DNA from: Erwinia sp. E602
GTDB lineage: Bacteria; Pseudomonadota; Gammaproteobacteria; Enterobacterales; Enterobacteriaceae
Direction of reading: 5' to 3'
Assembly: GCF_018141005.1 (NCBI RefSeq)
Contig: NZ_CP046582.1
Coordinates: 4,278,001-4,342,000, forward strand
DNA length: 64,000 nucleotides
Positions 48,874 through 57,034 of this stretch are shown piece by piece (the stretch's first letter is position 1; each line of letters opens with the position of its first letter). The notes below the pieces were generated by a model. That model was not told the origin of the DNA. It did no database searches and saw only the letters and a list, made by a program, of their open reading frames with translations. A program made the translations under genes and the position numbers.

Positions 48874-49854
48874 ATGAAAATAGGATTAGTGATTAGTGGT
48901 GGTGATGTCAGCGGCATGAACAACTTTCTGTTTCAGATAAACCGGATGACCGACTCTGAAATAGTGGTCTTTGACGGCGGCATTAATGGTCTGATCGCCA
49001 ACCGGGCGAAAGAAATATCCCGCCGTGACCTGGTCGATTTGTCGATATCCTCAGTACCGCTGATCGCCTCCGGCCGTAAAGAGGAGAAGTGTAAGAAGTC
49101 TGACTATGAGAAAATCGTTAAAAACATCCGGCAAAAGAAAATTGACTGCCTGATTATGGGCGGCGGCGACGGCTCTTTTCAATTTCTTAAGGTGCTGAGC
49201 GGTTACGGCATCAACTGTTACGGCATCGGCATGACCATTGATAACGATATCAGCGGCAACAGTTATACCGTCGGTTTCTCCACCGCCTGCGAACAGGTGA
49301 TTGCCGAGGTCGGCAAATTACGCAATACCGGCCGTGGCCTGCCGGGGCGGGTATTTATGATTGAGCTGCTGGGCGGCTACTGTGGCGAACTGACCCTGCA
49401 GGCAGCGCTGAAAAGCAACGCGGATATCGCGCTGATCCCGGAATCAGTCTGGGATATCGACCTGCTGGCGGAAAAAATAAAGAATAAAATCAAACAGCAG
49501 AACAGCGTGGTGATTTTATGCTCCGAGGGTTACACCAAAGAGTATACGCCGGGTTTCCAGGGCGCGATTGATACCATGATTGGAAAACTTGAGCACAAAA
49601 TTGGTATTCGTATCCGTAAAACGATTCTCGGCTATGGGCTGAGAAGCGGTATGCCCACCGGCGAAGAGATTATTCAGGGCGCGATCCTGGCAGAGGAAGT
49701 GGTCAGATGTATTCACAGCGGCCTGAGCAATAAAATTATTGTCATCAATAATAACAACAAAGCCATACCGATAGATCTTGAAAACTCTGAAAAACGCCTG
49801 GTCGATAAAGAGAGCAACCTTTATAAGCTGGCGAAAATAACTCACCTTATCTGA
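48874..49854 (+). CDS. Phosphofructokinase-like sugar-phosphate kinase
   Basis: 326 residues of the PfkA fold. ATP site GGDGS (97-101) and the catalytic TIDND (121-125, Asp base) are intact, as is YCGELTL. Two parts that read the sugar phosphate differ from E. coli PfkA: MGRYCGD becomes LGGYCGE and HIQRGGSP becomes YGLRSGMP, so the substrate is probably not fructose 6-phosphate. First gene of the PTS operon; with the LacD-type aldolase it predicts phosphorylation of an imported ketose phosphate to a bisphosphate. Confidence 0.78.
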   Translation: MKIGLVISGGDVSGMNNFLFQINRMTDSEIVVFDGGINGLIANRAKEISRRDLVDLSISSVPLIASGRKEEKCKKSDYEKIVKNIRQKKIDCLIMGGGDGSFQFLKVLSGYGINCYGIGMTIDNDISGNSYTVGFSTACEQVIAEVGKLRNTGRGLPGRVFMIELLGGYCGELTLQAALKSNADIALIPESVWDIDLLAEKIKNKIKQQNSVVILCSEGYTKEYTPGFQGAIDTMIGKLEHKIGIRIRKTILGYGLRSGMPTGEEIIQGAILAEEVVRCIHSGLSNKIIVINNNNKAIPIDLENSEKRLVDKESNLYKLAKITHLI

Positions 49855-49863
49855 GGGTCTACC

Positions 49864-50154
49864 ATGCTTAAAGTACTCTGCGTATGTGGCTGCGGCCTCG
49901 GCTCCAGCTTTGCCATCGAAATGAGCGCCAAGTCGGTGTTGCAGAAGCTGTCGATTGACGCGGATATCGATCACACCACGGTATCCGAAGCCTCGTCATT
50001 TAAATATGACATTATTCTGACTCAGAAAATGTTTGCCGATATTTTAAATTCAGACGCCAGCGAAGAGGATAAACGTAAAGTGATTATCCTCAACCGGTTG
50101 ACGGATAAGAAAGAGATTGAAGAAAAAATTCTTGCTTATATTAACGCAAAATAA
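49864..50154 (+). CDS. PTS enzyme IIB (ascorbate/SgaB type)
   Basis: 96 residues, cytoplasmic phosphocarrier. The P-loop VCGCGLGSSF near the N-terminus supplies the phosphorylated Cys8. The remainder has the IIB Rossmann-like pattern (KYDIILTQKMF, VIILNRLTDKKEIEEKI). Nine bases after the kinase gene and 15 before the IIC gene. Confidence 0.88.
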   Translation: MLKVLCVCGCGLGSSFAIEMSAKSVLQKLSIDADIDHTTVSEASSFKYDIILTQKMFADILNSDASEEDKRKVIILNRLTDKKEIEEKILAYINAK

Positions 50155-50169
50155 CAGGCGAGGTGTCAC

Positions 50170-51507
50170 GTGGACGCAATTATCCATTTTATTGTGAAAG
50201 ACTTTTTAGGCCAGGCGTCGATCCTGATTGCCCTGATCGCCATGCTCGGGCTGATCCTGCAGAAAAAATCGATCGGCAAGACGGTGGAGGGAACCTTTAA
50301 AACCCTGCTCGGCTTCCTGATCATGATGGCCGGCATCAACATCATTGTGGAAGCGCTGACCTTCCTCAACGATATCTTCACCAGCGGCTTCGGTATGAAG
50401 GGCTACATTACCGACGTGGCGGCGATTGCCGGCGTGGCCAACCGTGAGCTGGGTTCAGAAGTGGCGCTGACGCTGCTGGTGATCTTCGCGGTCAATATCC
50501 TGATTGCCCGCATCACGCCGTTTAAATACATTTTCCTCACCGGCCAGGCGCTGCTGTGGATGGCGACCATTGGTACGGTGATCGGCTACAAGGCCGGGCT
50601 GACCGGTGCCACGCTGATCCTCACCGGTGGCATCTTCGGCGGCATTATGGCGGTGCTGATGCCGGCGATTGCCCAGCCTATCGTGCGCAAAATCACCGAC
50701 TCGGATGACGTTGCCCTCGGCCACTTCTGCACCATCGGTTATCTGGTACAGGCGGCGGTGGCACGGGTGATTGGCAAGAACTCACGCTCAACCGAAGATC
50801 TGGAACTGCCGGACAACTTTAAGTTCCTGCAGGACACCTATCTGTCGATGGCGGTGATTATGGTGCCGATGTACATCATCCCCGCGCTGTTCGCCGGGCC
50901 GACTTATATCGCCCAGTTTGCCGGTGAAACCAACTACGTCATGTATTCGTTTATGCAGTCGATGCAGTTTGTCGCCGGCGTCTTCGTGCTGTACAGCGGC
51001 GTGCGTCTGCTGCTGAACGAACTGGTGCCGGCCTTCCGTGGTATCGCCATGCGCCTGGTGCCCAACGCCAAACCGGCGCTCGACTGCCCGGTGCTGTTCC
51101 CTTACGCCCCTAATGCGGTGATCGTCGGCTTCCTCGCCACCACCGTCGGCTCGATTATCGGCATGATCGTCTTCCCGATGTTTGGCCTGGCGATGATCCT
51201 GCCCGGCCTGCTGACCAACTTCTTCGCCGGCGGAGCGGCCGGGGTGTTTGGCAACGCGATGGGCGGCCGCAAAGGGGCGATTATCGGCGGCGTGGTACAC
51301 GGCCTGTTTATTACCCTGCTACCGGCGATTCTGGTACCGCTGCTGGAGACCTTTGGCTTTAAAGGCGTCACCTTCAGCGATTCCGATGTAATCAGCACCG
51401 GGCTGGTACTCGGCCACGCCTTCCAGAATGAATGGGGCTTTGTCGCCGGCTTTATCGCCTTCGTGGTGTTTATCGTCTGGTTTGCTAACCGCAAGCTGAA
51501 TAAGTAA
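50170..51507 (+). CDS. PTS enzyme IIC (ascorbate/UlaA family)
   Basis: 445 residues, about 10-11 membrane segments, same family as UlaA, which translocates L-ascorbate. Typical UlaA stretches: FLGQASILIALIAMLGLILQ, GTFKTLLGFLIMMAGINI, SDSDVISTGLVLGHAFQNEW. GTG start at 50170 behind GCGAGG. The substrate is unknown: the ascorbate degradation genes are absent and a bisphosphate-aldolase route is present instead. Confidence 0.88.
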   Translation: MDAIIHFIVKDFLGQASILIALIAMLGLILQKKSIGKTVEGTFKTLLGFLIMMAGINIIVEALTFLNDIFTSGFGMKGYITDVAAIAGVANRELGSEVALTLLVIFAVNILIARITPFKYIFLTGQALLWMATIGTVIGYKAGLTGATLILTGGIFGGIMAVLMPAIAQPIVRKITDSDDVALGHFCTIGYLVQAAVARVIGKNSRSTEDLELPDNFKFLQDTYLSMAVIMVPMYIIPALFAGPTYIAQFAGETNYVMYSFMQSMQFVAGVFVLYSGVRLLLNELVPAFRGIAMRLVPNAKPALDCPVLFPYAPNAVIVGFLATTVGSIIGMIVFPMFGLAMILPGLLTNFFAGGAAGVFGNAMGGRKGAIIGGVVHGLFITLLPAILVPLLETFGFKGVTFSDSDVISTGLVLGHAFQNEWGFVAGFIAFVVFIVWFANRKLNK

Positions 51508-51571
51508 CGCGGGGAGTCATCCACCGTGTTACCCCTGGCCGGTGGAAACGATCCGCCACTAAGGAGGCAAT

Positions 51572-51844
51572 ATGCTGTCAATGTTGAAGAAGCTGTTTCA
51601 TTCATCTGCGCCGCAGGCAGAGCCCGAAGATGAGGCGGCGGCAGAGCAAATAGCCCAGACGCTGCTGCAACTGGAAACCGAGTTAGCGGCCAACCCGGCA
51701 GATAATGCCACTCAGAAGCAGCTGATGGTGAAATATAACCAGGCAATCAAAATCTACTCCGCTCAGCCGCGTTACCGCCAGCGCGTTGATGATATTTTCG
51801 TAAAAATGGATGAACTCAGAAACACCATCCGCAGAAATCTATGA
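51572..51844 (+). CDS. Unknown 90-residue helical protein in the PTS operon
   Basis: 90 residues after AAGGAGG five bases upstream. Acidic, Ala/Glu-rich N-terminus (QAEPEDEAAAEQIAQTLLQL) then helices (KQLMVKYNQAIKIYSAQPRY). No phosphorylation motif seen, so it is not HPr or IIA. Lies between IIC and IIA and must belong to the operon. I cannot assign a family. Confidence 0.7.
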   Translation: MLSMLKKLFHSSAPQAEPEDEAAAEQIAQTLLQLETELAANPADNATQKQLMVKYNQAIKIYSAQPRYRQRVDDIFVKMDELRNTIRRNL

Positions 51845-51850
51845 GGTGAT

Positions 51851-52288
51851 ATGAGCATTAAACAGTTTCTTTCCCGACACCCTTTTATTCAGGTAAAGAA
51901 AGAGATTAACACCTGGAATGAAATTATCGCTACCGCGGCCACGCCGCTGATTACAGGAGGGTTTGTTACGGCGGAGTATCCGCAGGCCGTGATTAATAAC
52001 ACGCTGGAGTACGGTGCTTATTACGTGTTTGATGAAGGTATTGCTATCCCACACGCCCGGCCGGAGTGTGGCGTGATTAAAAACTGCTTCAGCCTGGTGA
52101 CGTTAAATCAGCCGGTCTCTATTCACGGCAGTGAGCCGGTGGACATTATCGTAATGTTCGGTGGCGTAAACGGTGATTCGCATATTACCGAAGGGATTGC
52201 ATCAATCGTCGGACTACTGGAGCAGGAAGAAACGCTGTTGCAAATCAGGCAGGCCACCACGGCTGAAGATATTCTTGGGTTACTATGA
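51851..52288 (+). CDS. PTS enzyme IIA (mannitol/fructose type)
   Basis: 145 residues. The phosphorylatable histidine is in GIAIPHARPE, with the NNTLEYGAYYVFDEG lead-in usual for the family. It passes phosphate from HPr to the IIB. Seven bases after the 90-residue gene; the next ATG overlaps its stop by four bases. Confidence 0.9.
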   Translation: MSIKQFLSRHPFIQVKKEINTWNEIIATAATPLITGGFVTAEYPQAVINNTLEYGAYYVFDEGIAIPHARPECGVIKNCFSLVTLNQPVSIHGSEPVDIIVMFGGVNGDSHITEGIASIVGLLEQEETLLQIRQATTAEDILGLL

Positions 52289-52845
52289 AAACACTTATTC
52301 TGGTCAATGGCGTTCCGGCGTCAGGAAAAAGTTCGGTTGCCAGAGTCCTGGCTGACCGGTTTAGTTTCCCGCTACTGAGCATCGATCTGATTAAAGAACC
52401 TTTTATGGTGCAGTTTGCAGACATTATTGACCGACCGTTAAACCGGAAGCTGGGGCATGCCGCCTACGCCGCGATGTTCGATATTGTCAAAAATGCGCCG
52501 CCGGAAGTGAACTTTATTATGGATGCCTGGTTTGGCTTCCGCGAAAAAAACGTGCTGGAAGCCTATATCGCCTCAAGCGGCTGCCAGCAGGTCATTGAAA
52601 TATGGAATCAGATAGCACCGGAAACGGTGGCACAACGCTACCGGTCACGCTGCGAGTGCCGTGTTAAAGGGCACCCCGGTGCGGAATATATTCCCGAATT
52701 AATGCAGCTGGCAGAAAAAGCCCGGCCAATGGCGGTCGGTGAGGTGTATACGCTGGACCAGGATCGCGCTGGTGACAGCGAAGAATTAATACGCTGGGTT
52801 CAGCAACGGCTGGATCCGAATAAATCGAAAATTACCCGTCTCTGA
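52285..52845 (+). CDS. P-loop kinase-like protein in the PTS operon
   Basis: 186 residues. Walker A GVPASGKSSVA at about 9-19, then LLSIDLIKEPFM and FIMDAWFGFREKN, as in small AAA_33/gluconate-kinase-like enzymes. ATGA overlap with IIA shows coupling. It may phosphorylate a free sugar or side product before the aldolase; the substrate is not known. It ends one base before the next frame. Confidence 0.72.
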   Translation: MKTLILVNGVPASGKSSVARVLADRFSFPLLSIDLIKEPFMVQFADIIDRPLNRKLGHAAYAAMFDIVKNAPPEVNFIMDAWFGFREKNVLEAYIASSGCQQVIEIWNQIAPETVAQRYRSRCECRVKGHPGAEYIPELMQLAEKARPMAVGEVYTLDQDRAGDSEELIRWVQQRLDPNKSKITRL

Positions 52846-52860
52846 ATGAGGATTAACGCA

Positions 52861-53772
52861 ATGAATAAAATGACTACGGCCGAACGTCGCGGCTATCAGA
52901 TGATTTGTGATGCCAACGGTTCAATGATGGTGGTGGCCTGCGACCAGCGTGGCGGCATGCGCACCCTGCTAGCGGCCACGCCGGAAGAGCAGGCGGGTAT
53001 CAGTAACGCCACGCTGGGTGAAACCAAGTATGACATCACCAGCTATCTTGCCGCCGAAGCGGGCTGCGTGCTGGTTGATCCAATCTGCGCCGTACCGGGC
53101 ATCGTCGACCAGGGGGTGATCCCGCGTAACACTGGCCTGCTGGTCGGCCTCGACGCCTCCGGCTGGAGCACCTCGCCGGAAGGCTACCGCATCTCTAATA
53201 TGGTGGAGGGGATCACCGCCCGCCGCGTGCGTGAGCTTGGTGCCACCGGCGGTAAAATCATGATCTACCTGCGTACCGATACGCCAGCGGCCAATACCGC
53301 TAACCTGGCGACGCTGCGCGAGGTGATTGCCGATTTCGCCCGTGAAGACCTGTTCCTGGTGGTGGAGTTCCTCACCTATCAGCTGGAGAACGAGAGCAAA
53401 GAGGCCTATCAGCAGGCCTTCTCGCAGCTGATTGAAGACGGCTGCCGGGCCTGTATCGACTGCGGCTCGAAAGTGCTGAAGATCCCGTATCCGGGCAGCG
53501 AAGCGGCCTGCGCCCGCGTCACCGAAATCTGCGGCGATATTCCGTGGGCGGTGCTGTCGGCCGGCGTCGATCACGCCACCTTCTTAGGCCAGGTGGATAT
53601 CTCGCTGCGCAACGGCGCGTCCGGGGTAATTGCCGGCCGTTCGCTGTGGAAAGACTGCATCTCGCTCGACCGTAACGTGTCGAAAGAGAAGCTCTCGTCG
53701 GTAGCGATCGGCCGCCTGCGTGATATCCAGGCGCTGCTGGCGAAATATAAAAAATCCCCGGCTCACGCCTGA
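52861..53772 (+). CDS. LacD-type (class I) aldolase
   Basis: 303 residues, same superfamily as tagatose-1,6-bisphosphate aldolase LacD and YihT. The TIM-barrel pattern is visible: MMVVACDQRGGMRTLL, AGCVLVDPICAVPG, GATGGKIMIYLRT (candidate Schiff-base lysine region), CGSKVLKIPYPGSEA and VLSAGVDHATFLGQV. ATG 52861 has GAGG nine bases upstream; the frame opens 15 bases earlier, straight after the kinase stop. Final gene of the PTS operon, so the imported sugar is probably split to DHAP plus an aldehyde. Confidence 0.75.
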   Translation: MNKMTTAERRGYQMICDANGSMMVVACDQRGGMRTLLAATPEEQAGISNATLGETKYDITSYLAAEAGCVLVDPICAVPGIVDQGVIPRNTGLLVGLDASGWSTSPEGYRISNMVEGITARRVRELGATGGKIMIYLRTDTPAANTANLATLREVIADFAREDLFLVVEFLTYQLENESKEAYQQAFSQLIEDGCRACIDCGSKVLKIPYPGSEAACARVTEICGDIPWAVLSAGVDHATFLGQVDISLRNGASGVIAGRSLWKDCISLDRNVSKEKLSSVAIGRLRDIQALLAKYKKSPAHA

Positions 53773-53790
53773 ACCGGTGACTGACTATCC

Positions 53791-53825
53791 GGGCCGTCCG
53801 CCTCAGTGCGGACGGCCCGCTTTGC
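53791..53825 (+). terminator. Terminator of the PTS operon
   Basis: GGGCCGTCCGC (53791-53801) and GCGGACGGCCC (53808-53818) then GCTTTG. It ends 14 bases before the HAD gene. Confidence 0.75.
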
Positions 53826-53838
53826 GTTGAGGTGAGCA

Positions 53839-54513
53839 ATGAATCCCCCGCTTGATTTGATTATCTTTGACTGCGATGGCGTGCTGGTCGACTCCGAGAT
53901 TATCGGCATCACGCTGACCCGATCGCTGCTGGCGGAGCACGGCGTCGCGATCGGTTTTGAGGCGTTTTGCACCCACTACAGCGGGTTGCACTGGGATACG
54001 CTGATCGCAAAGGTGCAGGCCAGTACCGGCGTGCCCCTGCCGGCCAGCCTGTATCAGACCTTTTACGCCGCGCTGCTGGCGGAGTTCGACGCCCGGCTGA
54101 CGCGGATTCCCGGTACCCGTGAGGCGATCGGCACGCTGACCCTGCCGAAATGCATCTGCTCCAACTCGGCCAGCGCGCAGCTGGAGCTGATGCTCAGTAA
54201 GGTCGGGCTGCAGGATCTGTTCGCGGGGGCGATCTACTCGGCGGCCGACCTCGGCCCCGGACGCGGCAAACCGCTGCCCGACATCTTCCTACACGCGGCG
54301 GCCTGCTTTAAGGCCGATCCCGCCCGCACGCTGGTGATCGAAGACTCGGTGCCCGGCGTCACGGCCGCCAAACGTGCCGGCATGCAGGTCATTGGCTTCA
54401 CCGGCGGGGCCCACACTTTCCCCCAGCACGGCGACAGGCTGCTGGCCGCCGGGGCGGATCGGCTGATGGCGGAGATGGCGCATTTGCCGCAGGTGCTGGC
54501 AGAACGGACTTAG
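53839..54513 (+). CDS. HAD-superfamily phosphatase (subclass IA, YieH-like)
   Basis: 224 residues. Motif I FDCDGVLVDSE with nucleophile and acid aspartates near residues 10 and 12, motif II CSNSAS, lysine in GKPLPDIF, and motif III IEDSVPGV. Hydrolyses small sugar or pyridoxal phosphates in related proteins. GAGGTGAG precedes the ATG. It follows the PTS operon behind a hairpin and might clear excess sugar phosphate; this link is inferred from position. Confidence 0.82.
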   Translation: MNPPLDLIIFDCDGVLVDSEIIGITLTRSLLAEHGVAIGFEAFCTHYSGLHWDTLIAKVQASTGVPLPASLYQTFYAALLAEFDARLTRIPGTREAIGTLTLPKCICSNSASAQLELMLSKVGLQDLFAGAIYSAADLGPGRGKPLPDIFLHAAACFKADPARTLVIEDSVPGVTAAKRAGMQVIGFTGGAHTFPQHGDRLLAAGADRLMAEMAHLPQVLAERT

Positions 54514-54633
54514 CGGGCCGATGGCAAAAGAGGCCAGCCTGACTGGGGGCCAGAAACCACCGGCCTCCGGATTGAGTAAAGGGGGCCCCATAGTCCGAAT
54601 ACGCCAGGTTCAGCAGATCGGTGTCAGAAGCTA

Positions 54634-54662
54634 CCGGCTTTCCCGCCTGTCGGGAAAGCCGG
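54634..54662. terminator. Bidirectional stem-loop between HAD and glycerate kinase genes
   Basis: CCGGCTTTCCCG and CGGGAAAGCCGG around CCTGT, just before the 3' end of the convergent glycerate 2-kinase gene. Confidence 0.7.
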
Positions 54663-54665
54663 CAT

Positions 54666-55928
54666 TCAGGCGATCAGGATCGCACGGATGTCGTTAACGT
54701 TGGTCAGGGTGGGTCCGGTGATAATCAGATCTCCGGTGGCCTGGAAGTAGCTGTAGCTGTCGTGACCCTCCAGATACCCGGTCGCCTCCAGCCCGGCCTC
54801 ACGGCCCCGCGCCAGCGTATCCGGGGCGACGAACGCCCCCGCCGCGTCCTCGGTGCCGTCGATGCCGTCGCTGTCGCCGGCGATCGCCCAGATCCCCGCT
54901 TCCCCCTGCAGCGCGCAGGCCAGGCTGAGCAGAAATTCGGTATTTCGTCCGCCCTTGCCCGCCCGGCCACCGCTGACCGTTACCGTGGTCTCGCCGCCCG
55001 ACAGCAGCACCGCCGGGCCGCTCAGCGGCTGGCCGTACTGCTTCACCGAGCGGGCGATGCCGGCCATCACGATCGCCACCTCGCGGCTCTCGCCTTCAAG
55101 GGCGTCGCCGAGGATCAGCGGGGTGATGCCGCGCCGCCGCGCCGCTTCGGCCGCCGCCTGCAGCGCCAGCGCCGGGGTGGCAATCATCCGCACCTCGCCG
55201 TTGCCTGCAGCGGATGCCGTCGTGGCCAGCGGCTGGCTCAGCAACCGCTGCACCGCCGCCGGTACCTCAATGCGGTAGCGCTGCAGCACCGCCAGCGCCT
55301 GCTGCGGCGTGCTGCCATCCGCCACCGTCGGCCCGGAGGCGATATCCGCCGGGTTATCCCCCGGTACGTCGCTGATCATCAACGACATCAGCCGCGCCGG
55401 CTGCGCCAGCGCCGCCAGCTTACCGCCCTTCACCGCCGACAGATGGCGGCGCACCAGGTTCATCTCCTTAATCGTCGCCCCGCTGTGCAGCAGCGCGCGG
55501 ACGATCGCCTGCTTATCCGCCAGGGTAATCCCTGCCGCCGGCAGCGCCATCACCGCCGAACCGCCGCCGGAGATCAGCGCCAGCACCAGATCGTCGGCGG
55601 TCAGCCCCTGTAACACCGCCACGATCTCCCGCGCGGCAAACTCAGACATCGCATCTGCCACCGGGTGCGCCGCTTCGAGAATGCGGATGCGCCCGGCCGG
55701 TGCCGCATGGCCGTAGCGGGTCACCACCACTCCGCTCAGCGCCACGTCCGGCCAGGCGGTCTCCACGGCGGCGGCCATCGCCGCCGAGGCCTTACCTGCG
55801 CCTATCACCACGCAGCGCCCGCGCGGTTTTTCCGGCAGCGCCGGCGGAATAACCAGCCCGGGGCGGGCGCGGTCAACGGCCTGATTGAAGATATCCTGCA
55901 GCACGGCTGCGGCCTGTTGATGGTCCAT
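54666..55928 (-). CDS. Glycerate 2-kinase (MOFRL family, TtuD-like)
   Basis: 420 residues. MOFRL-family glycerate kinases make 2-phosphoglycerate; homologues in tartrate operons are also named TtuD (hydroxypyruvate reductase). Visible motifs: VVIGAGKASAAMA, LISGGGSAVMALPA, MISDVPGDNPADIASGPT, and the C-terminal LSGGETTVTV with DGIDGTEDAAGAF. Start overlaps the stop of the dehydrogenase gene (TGATG). Last gene of the transporter-dehydrogenase-kinase operon. Confidence 0.88.
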   Translation of the reverse strand: MDHQQAAAVLQDIFNQAVDRARPGLVIPPALPEKPRGRCVVIGAGKASAAMAAAVETAWPDVALSGVVVTRYGHAAPAGRIRILEAAHPVADAMSEFAAREIVAVLQGLTADDLVLALISGGGSAVMALPAAGITLADKQAIVRALLHSGATIKEMNLVRRHLSAVKGGKLAALAQPARLMSLMISDVPGDNPADIASGPTVADGSTPQQALAVLQRYRIEVPAAVQRLLSQPLATTASAAGNGEVRMIATPALALQAAAEAARRRGITPLILGDALEGESREVAIVMAGIARSVKQYGQPLSGPAVLLSGGETTVTVSGGRAGKGGRNTEFLLSLACALQGEAGIWAIAGDSDGIDGTEDAAGAFVAPDTLARGREAGLEATGYLEGHDSYSYFQATGDLIITGPTLTNVNDIRAILIA

Positions 55929-57016
55929 CAGACGGTCTCAGCAACGGTGGAGCGTGCGGTGATAAATTCCACTACCGCCTGCGTAACGTCGGCCGTGGTG
56001 GCGCTACCGCCCACGTCCGGCGTCAGCACCCCTTTACGGCAGGCGTGCTCAATCCCGGCCATCAGCCGCGCGGCGGCGTCATGCTCGCCGAGGTGCTCCA
56101 GCATCTGCACCGCGGTCCAGAAGCTGGCCACCGGGTTGGCGATGCCTTTACCGGTGATATCGAAGGCCGAGCCGTGGATCGGTTCAAACATCGACGGGAA
56201 ACGGCGCTGCGGATCGATATTGGCGGTCGGGGCCACGCCGAGGCTGCCCGCCAGCGCGCCGGCCAGATCGGAGAGAATATCGGCGTGCAGGTTGGTGGCG
56301 ACGATGGTGTCGAGGCTCTGCGGATGCAGCGTCATACGGTGGGTCATCGCGTCCACCAGCATCTTGTCCCACTGCACGTCCGGGAACTCCTGCGCCACTT
56401 CCGCCGCGATCTCATCCCACATCACCATACCGTGGCGCTGGGCGTTAGATTTGGTCACCACGGTCAGCAGCCTGCGCGGACGCGACTGCGCCAGGGTAAA
56501 GGCATAGCGCATAATGCGGGTGACGCCGACGCGGGTGAAGATCGCCACCTCGGTGCCGACCTCTTCCGGCAGCCCACGGTGCGCACGACCGCCGTTGCCG
56601 GAGTACTCGCCTTCCGAGTTCTCGCGGACAATCACCCAGTCCAGATCGCCGGGGCCGCAGTTGCGCAGCGGCGGCGTGATGCCCGGCAGGATTTTGGTTG
56701 GCCGTACGTTAGCGTACTGGTCAAAGCCCTGGCAGATCGGCAGGCGCAGGCCCCACAGGGTGATGTGGTCAGGTACGTCCGGCGCGCCCACCGCACCAAA
56801 GTAGATGGCGTCAAACGCTTTGAGGGTCTGCAGGCCGCTCTCCGGCATCATCACCCCGTGCTGCTTATAGTAGTCAGAGCCCCAGTCAAAGGTTTCAATG
56901 GCAAAGCTCAGCTGCGGATCGTGGCGCTCCAGCGCCCGCAGCACTTCGACGCCGGCAGAAATCACTTCAGGGCCGATACCGTCGGCAGGGATGGCAGCAA
57001 TCTTGTAGTTACGCAT
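55928..57016 (-). CDS. Tartrate / D-malate dehydrogenase family enzyme
   Basis: 362 residues, NAD-linked beta-decarboxylating dehydrogenase related to TtuC and DmlA (361 residues). ADGIGPEV at the start, WGLRLPICQGFDQYANVRP, VRENSEGEYSGNGG, the catalytic tyrosine and lysine region RIMRYAFTLAQ and VVTKSNAQRHG, and the metal aspartates in LHADILSDLAGALAG. Acts on D-malate or tartrate to give pyruvate or glycerate/oxaloglycolate. Position between an ACS-type transporter and glycerate kinase favours tartrate. Confidence 0.88.
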   Translation of the reverse strand: MRNYKIAAIPADGIGPEVISAGVEVLRALERHDPQLSFAIETFDWGSDYYKQHGVMMPESGLQTLKAFDAIYFGAVGAPDVPDHITLWGLRLPICQGFDQYANVRPTKILPGITPPLRNCGPGDLDWVIVRENSEGEYSGNGGRAHRGLPEEVGTEVAIFTRVGVTRIMRYAFTLAQSRPRRLLTVVTKSNAQRHGMVMWDEIAAEVAQEFPDVQWDKMLVDAMTHRMTLHPQSLDTIVATNLHADILSDLAGALAGSLGVAPTANIDPQRRFPSMFEPIHGSAFDITGKGIANPVASFWTAVQMLEHLGEHDAAARLMAGIEHACRKGVLTPDVGGSATTADVTQAVVEFITARSTVAETV

Positions 57017-57034
57017 AATAGTCTCCGAATGGGT

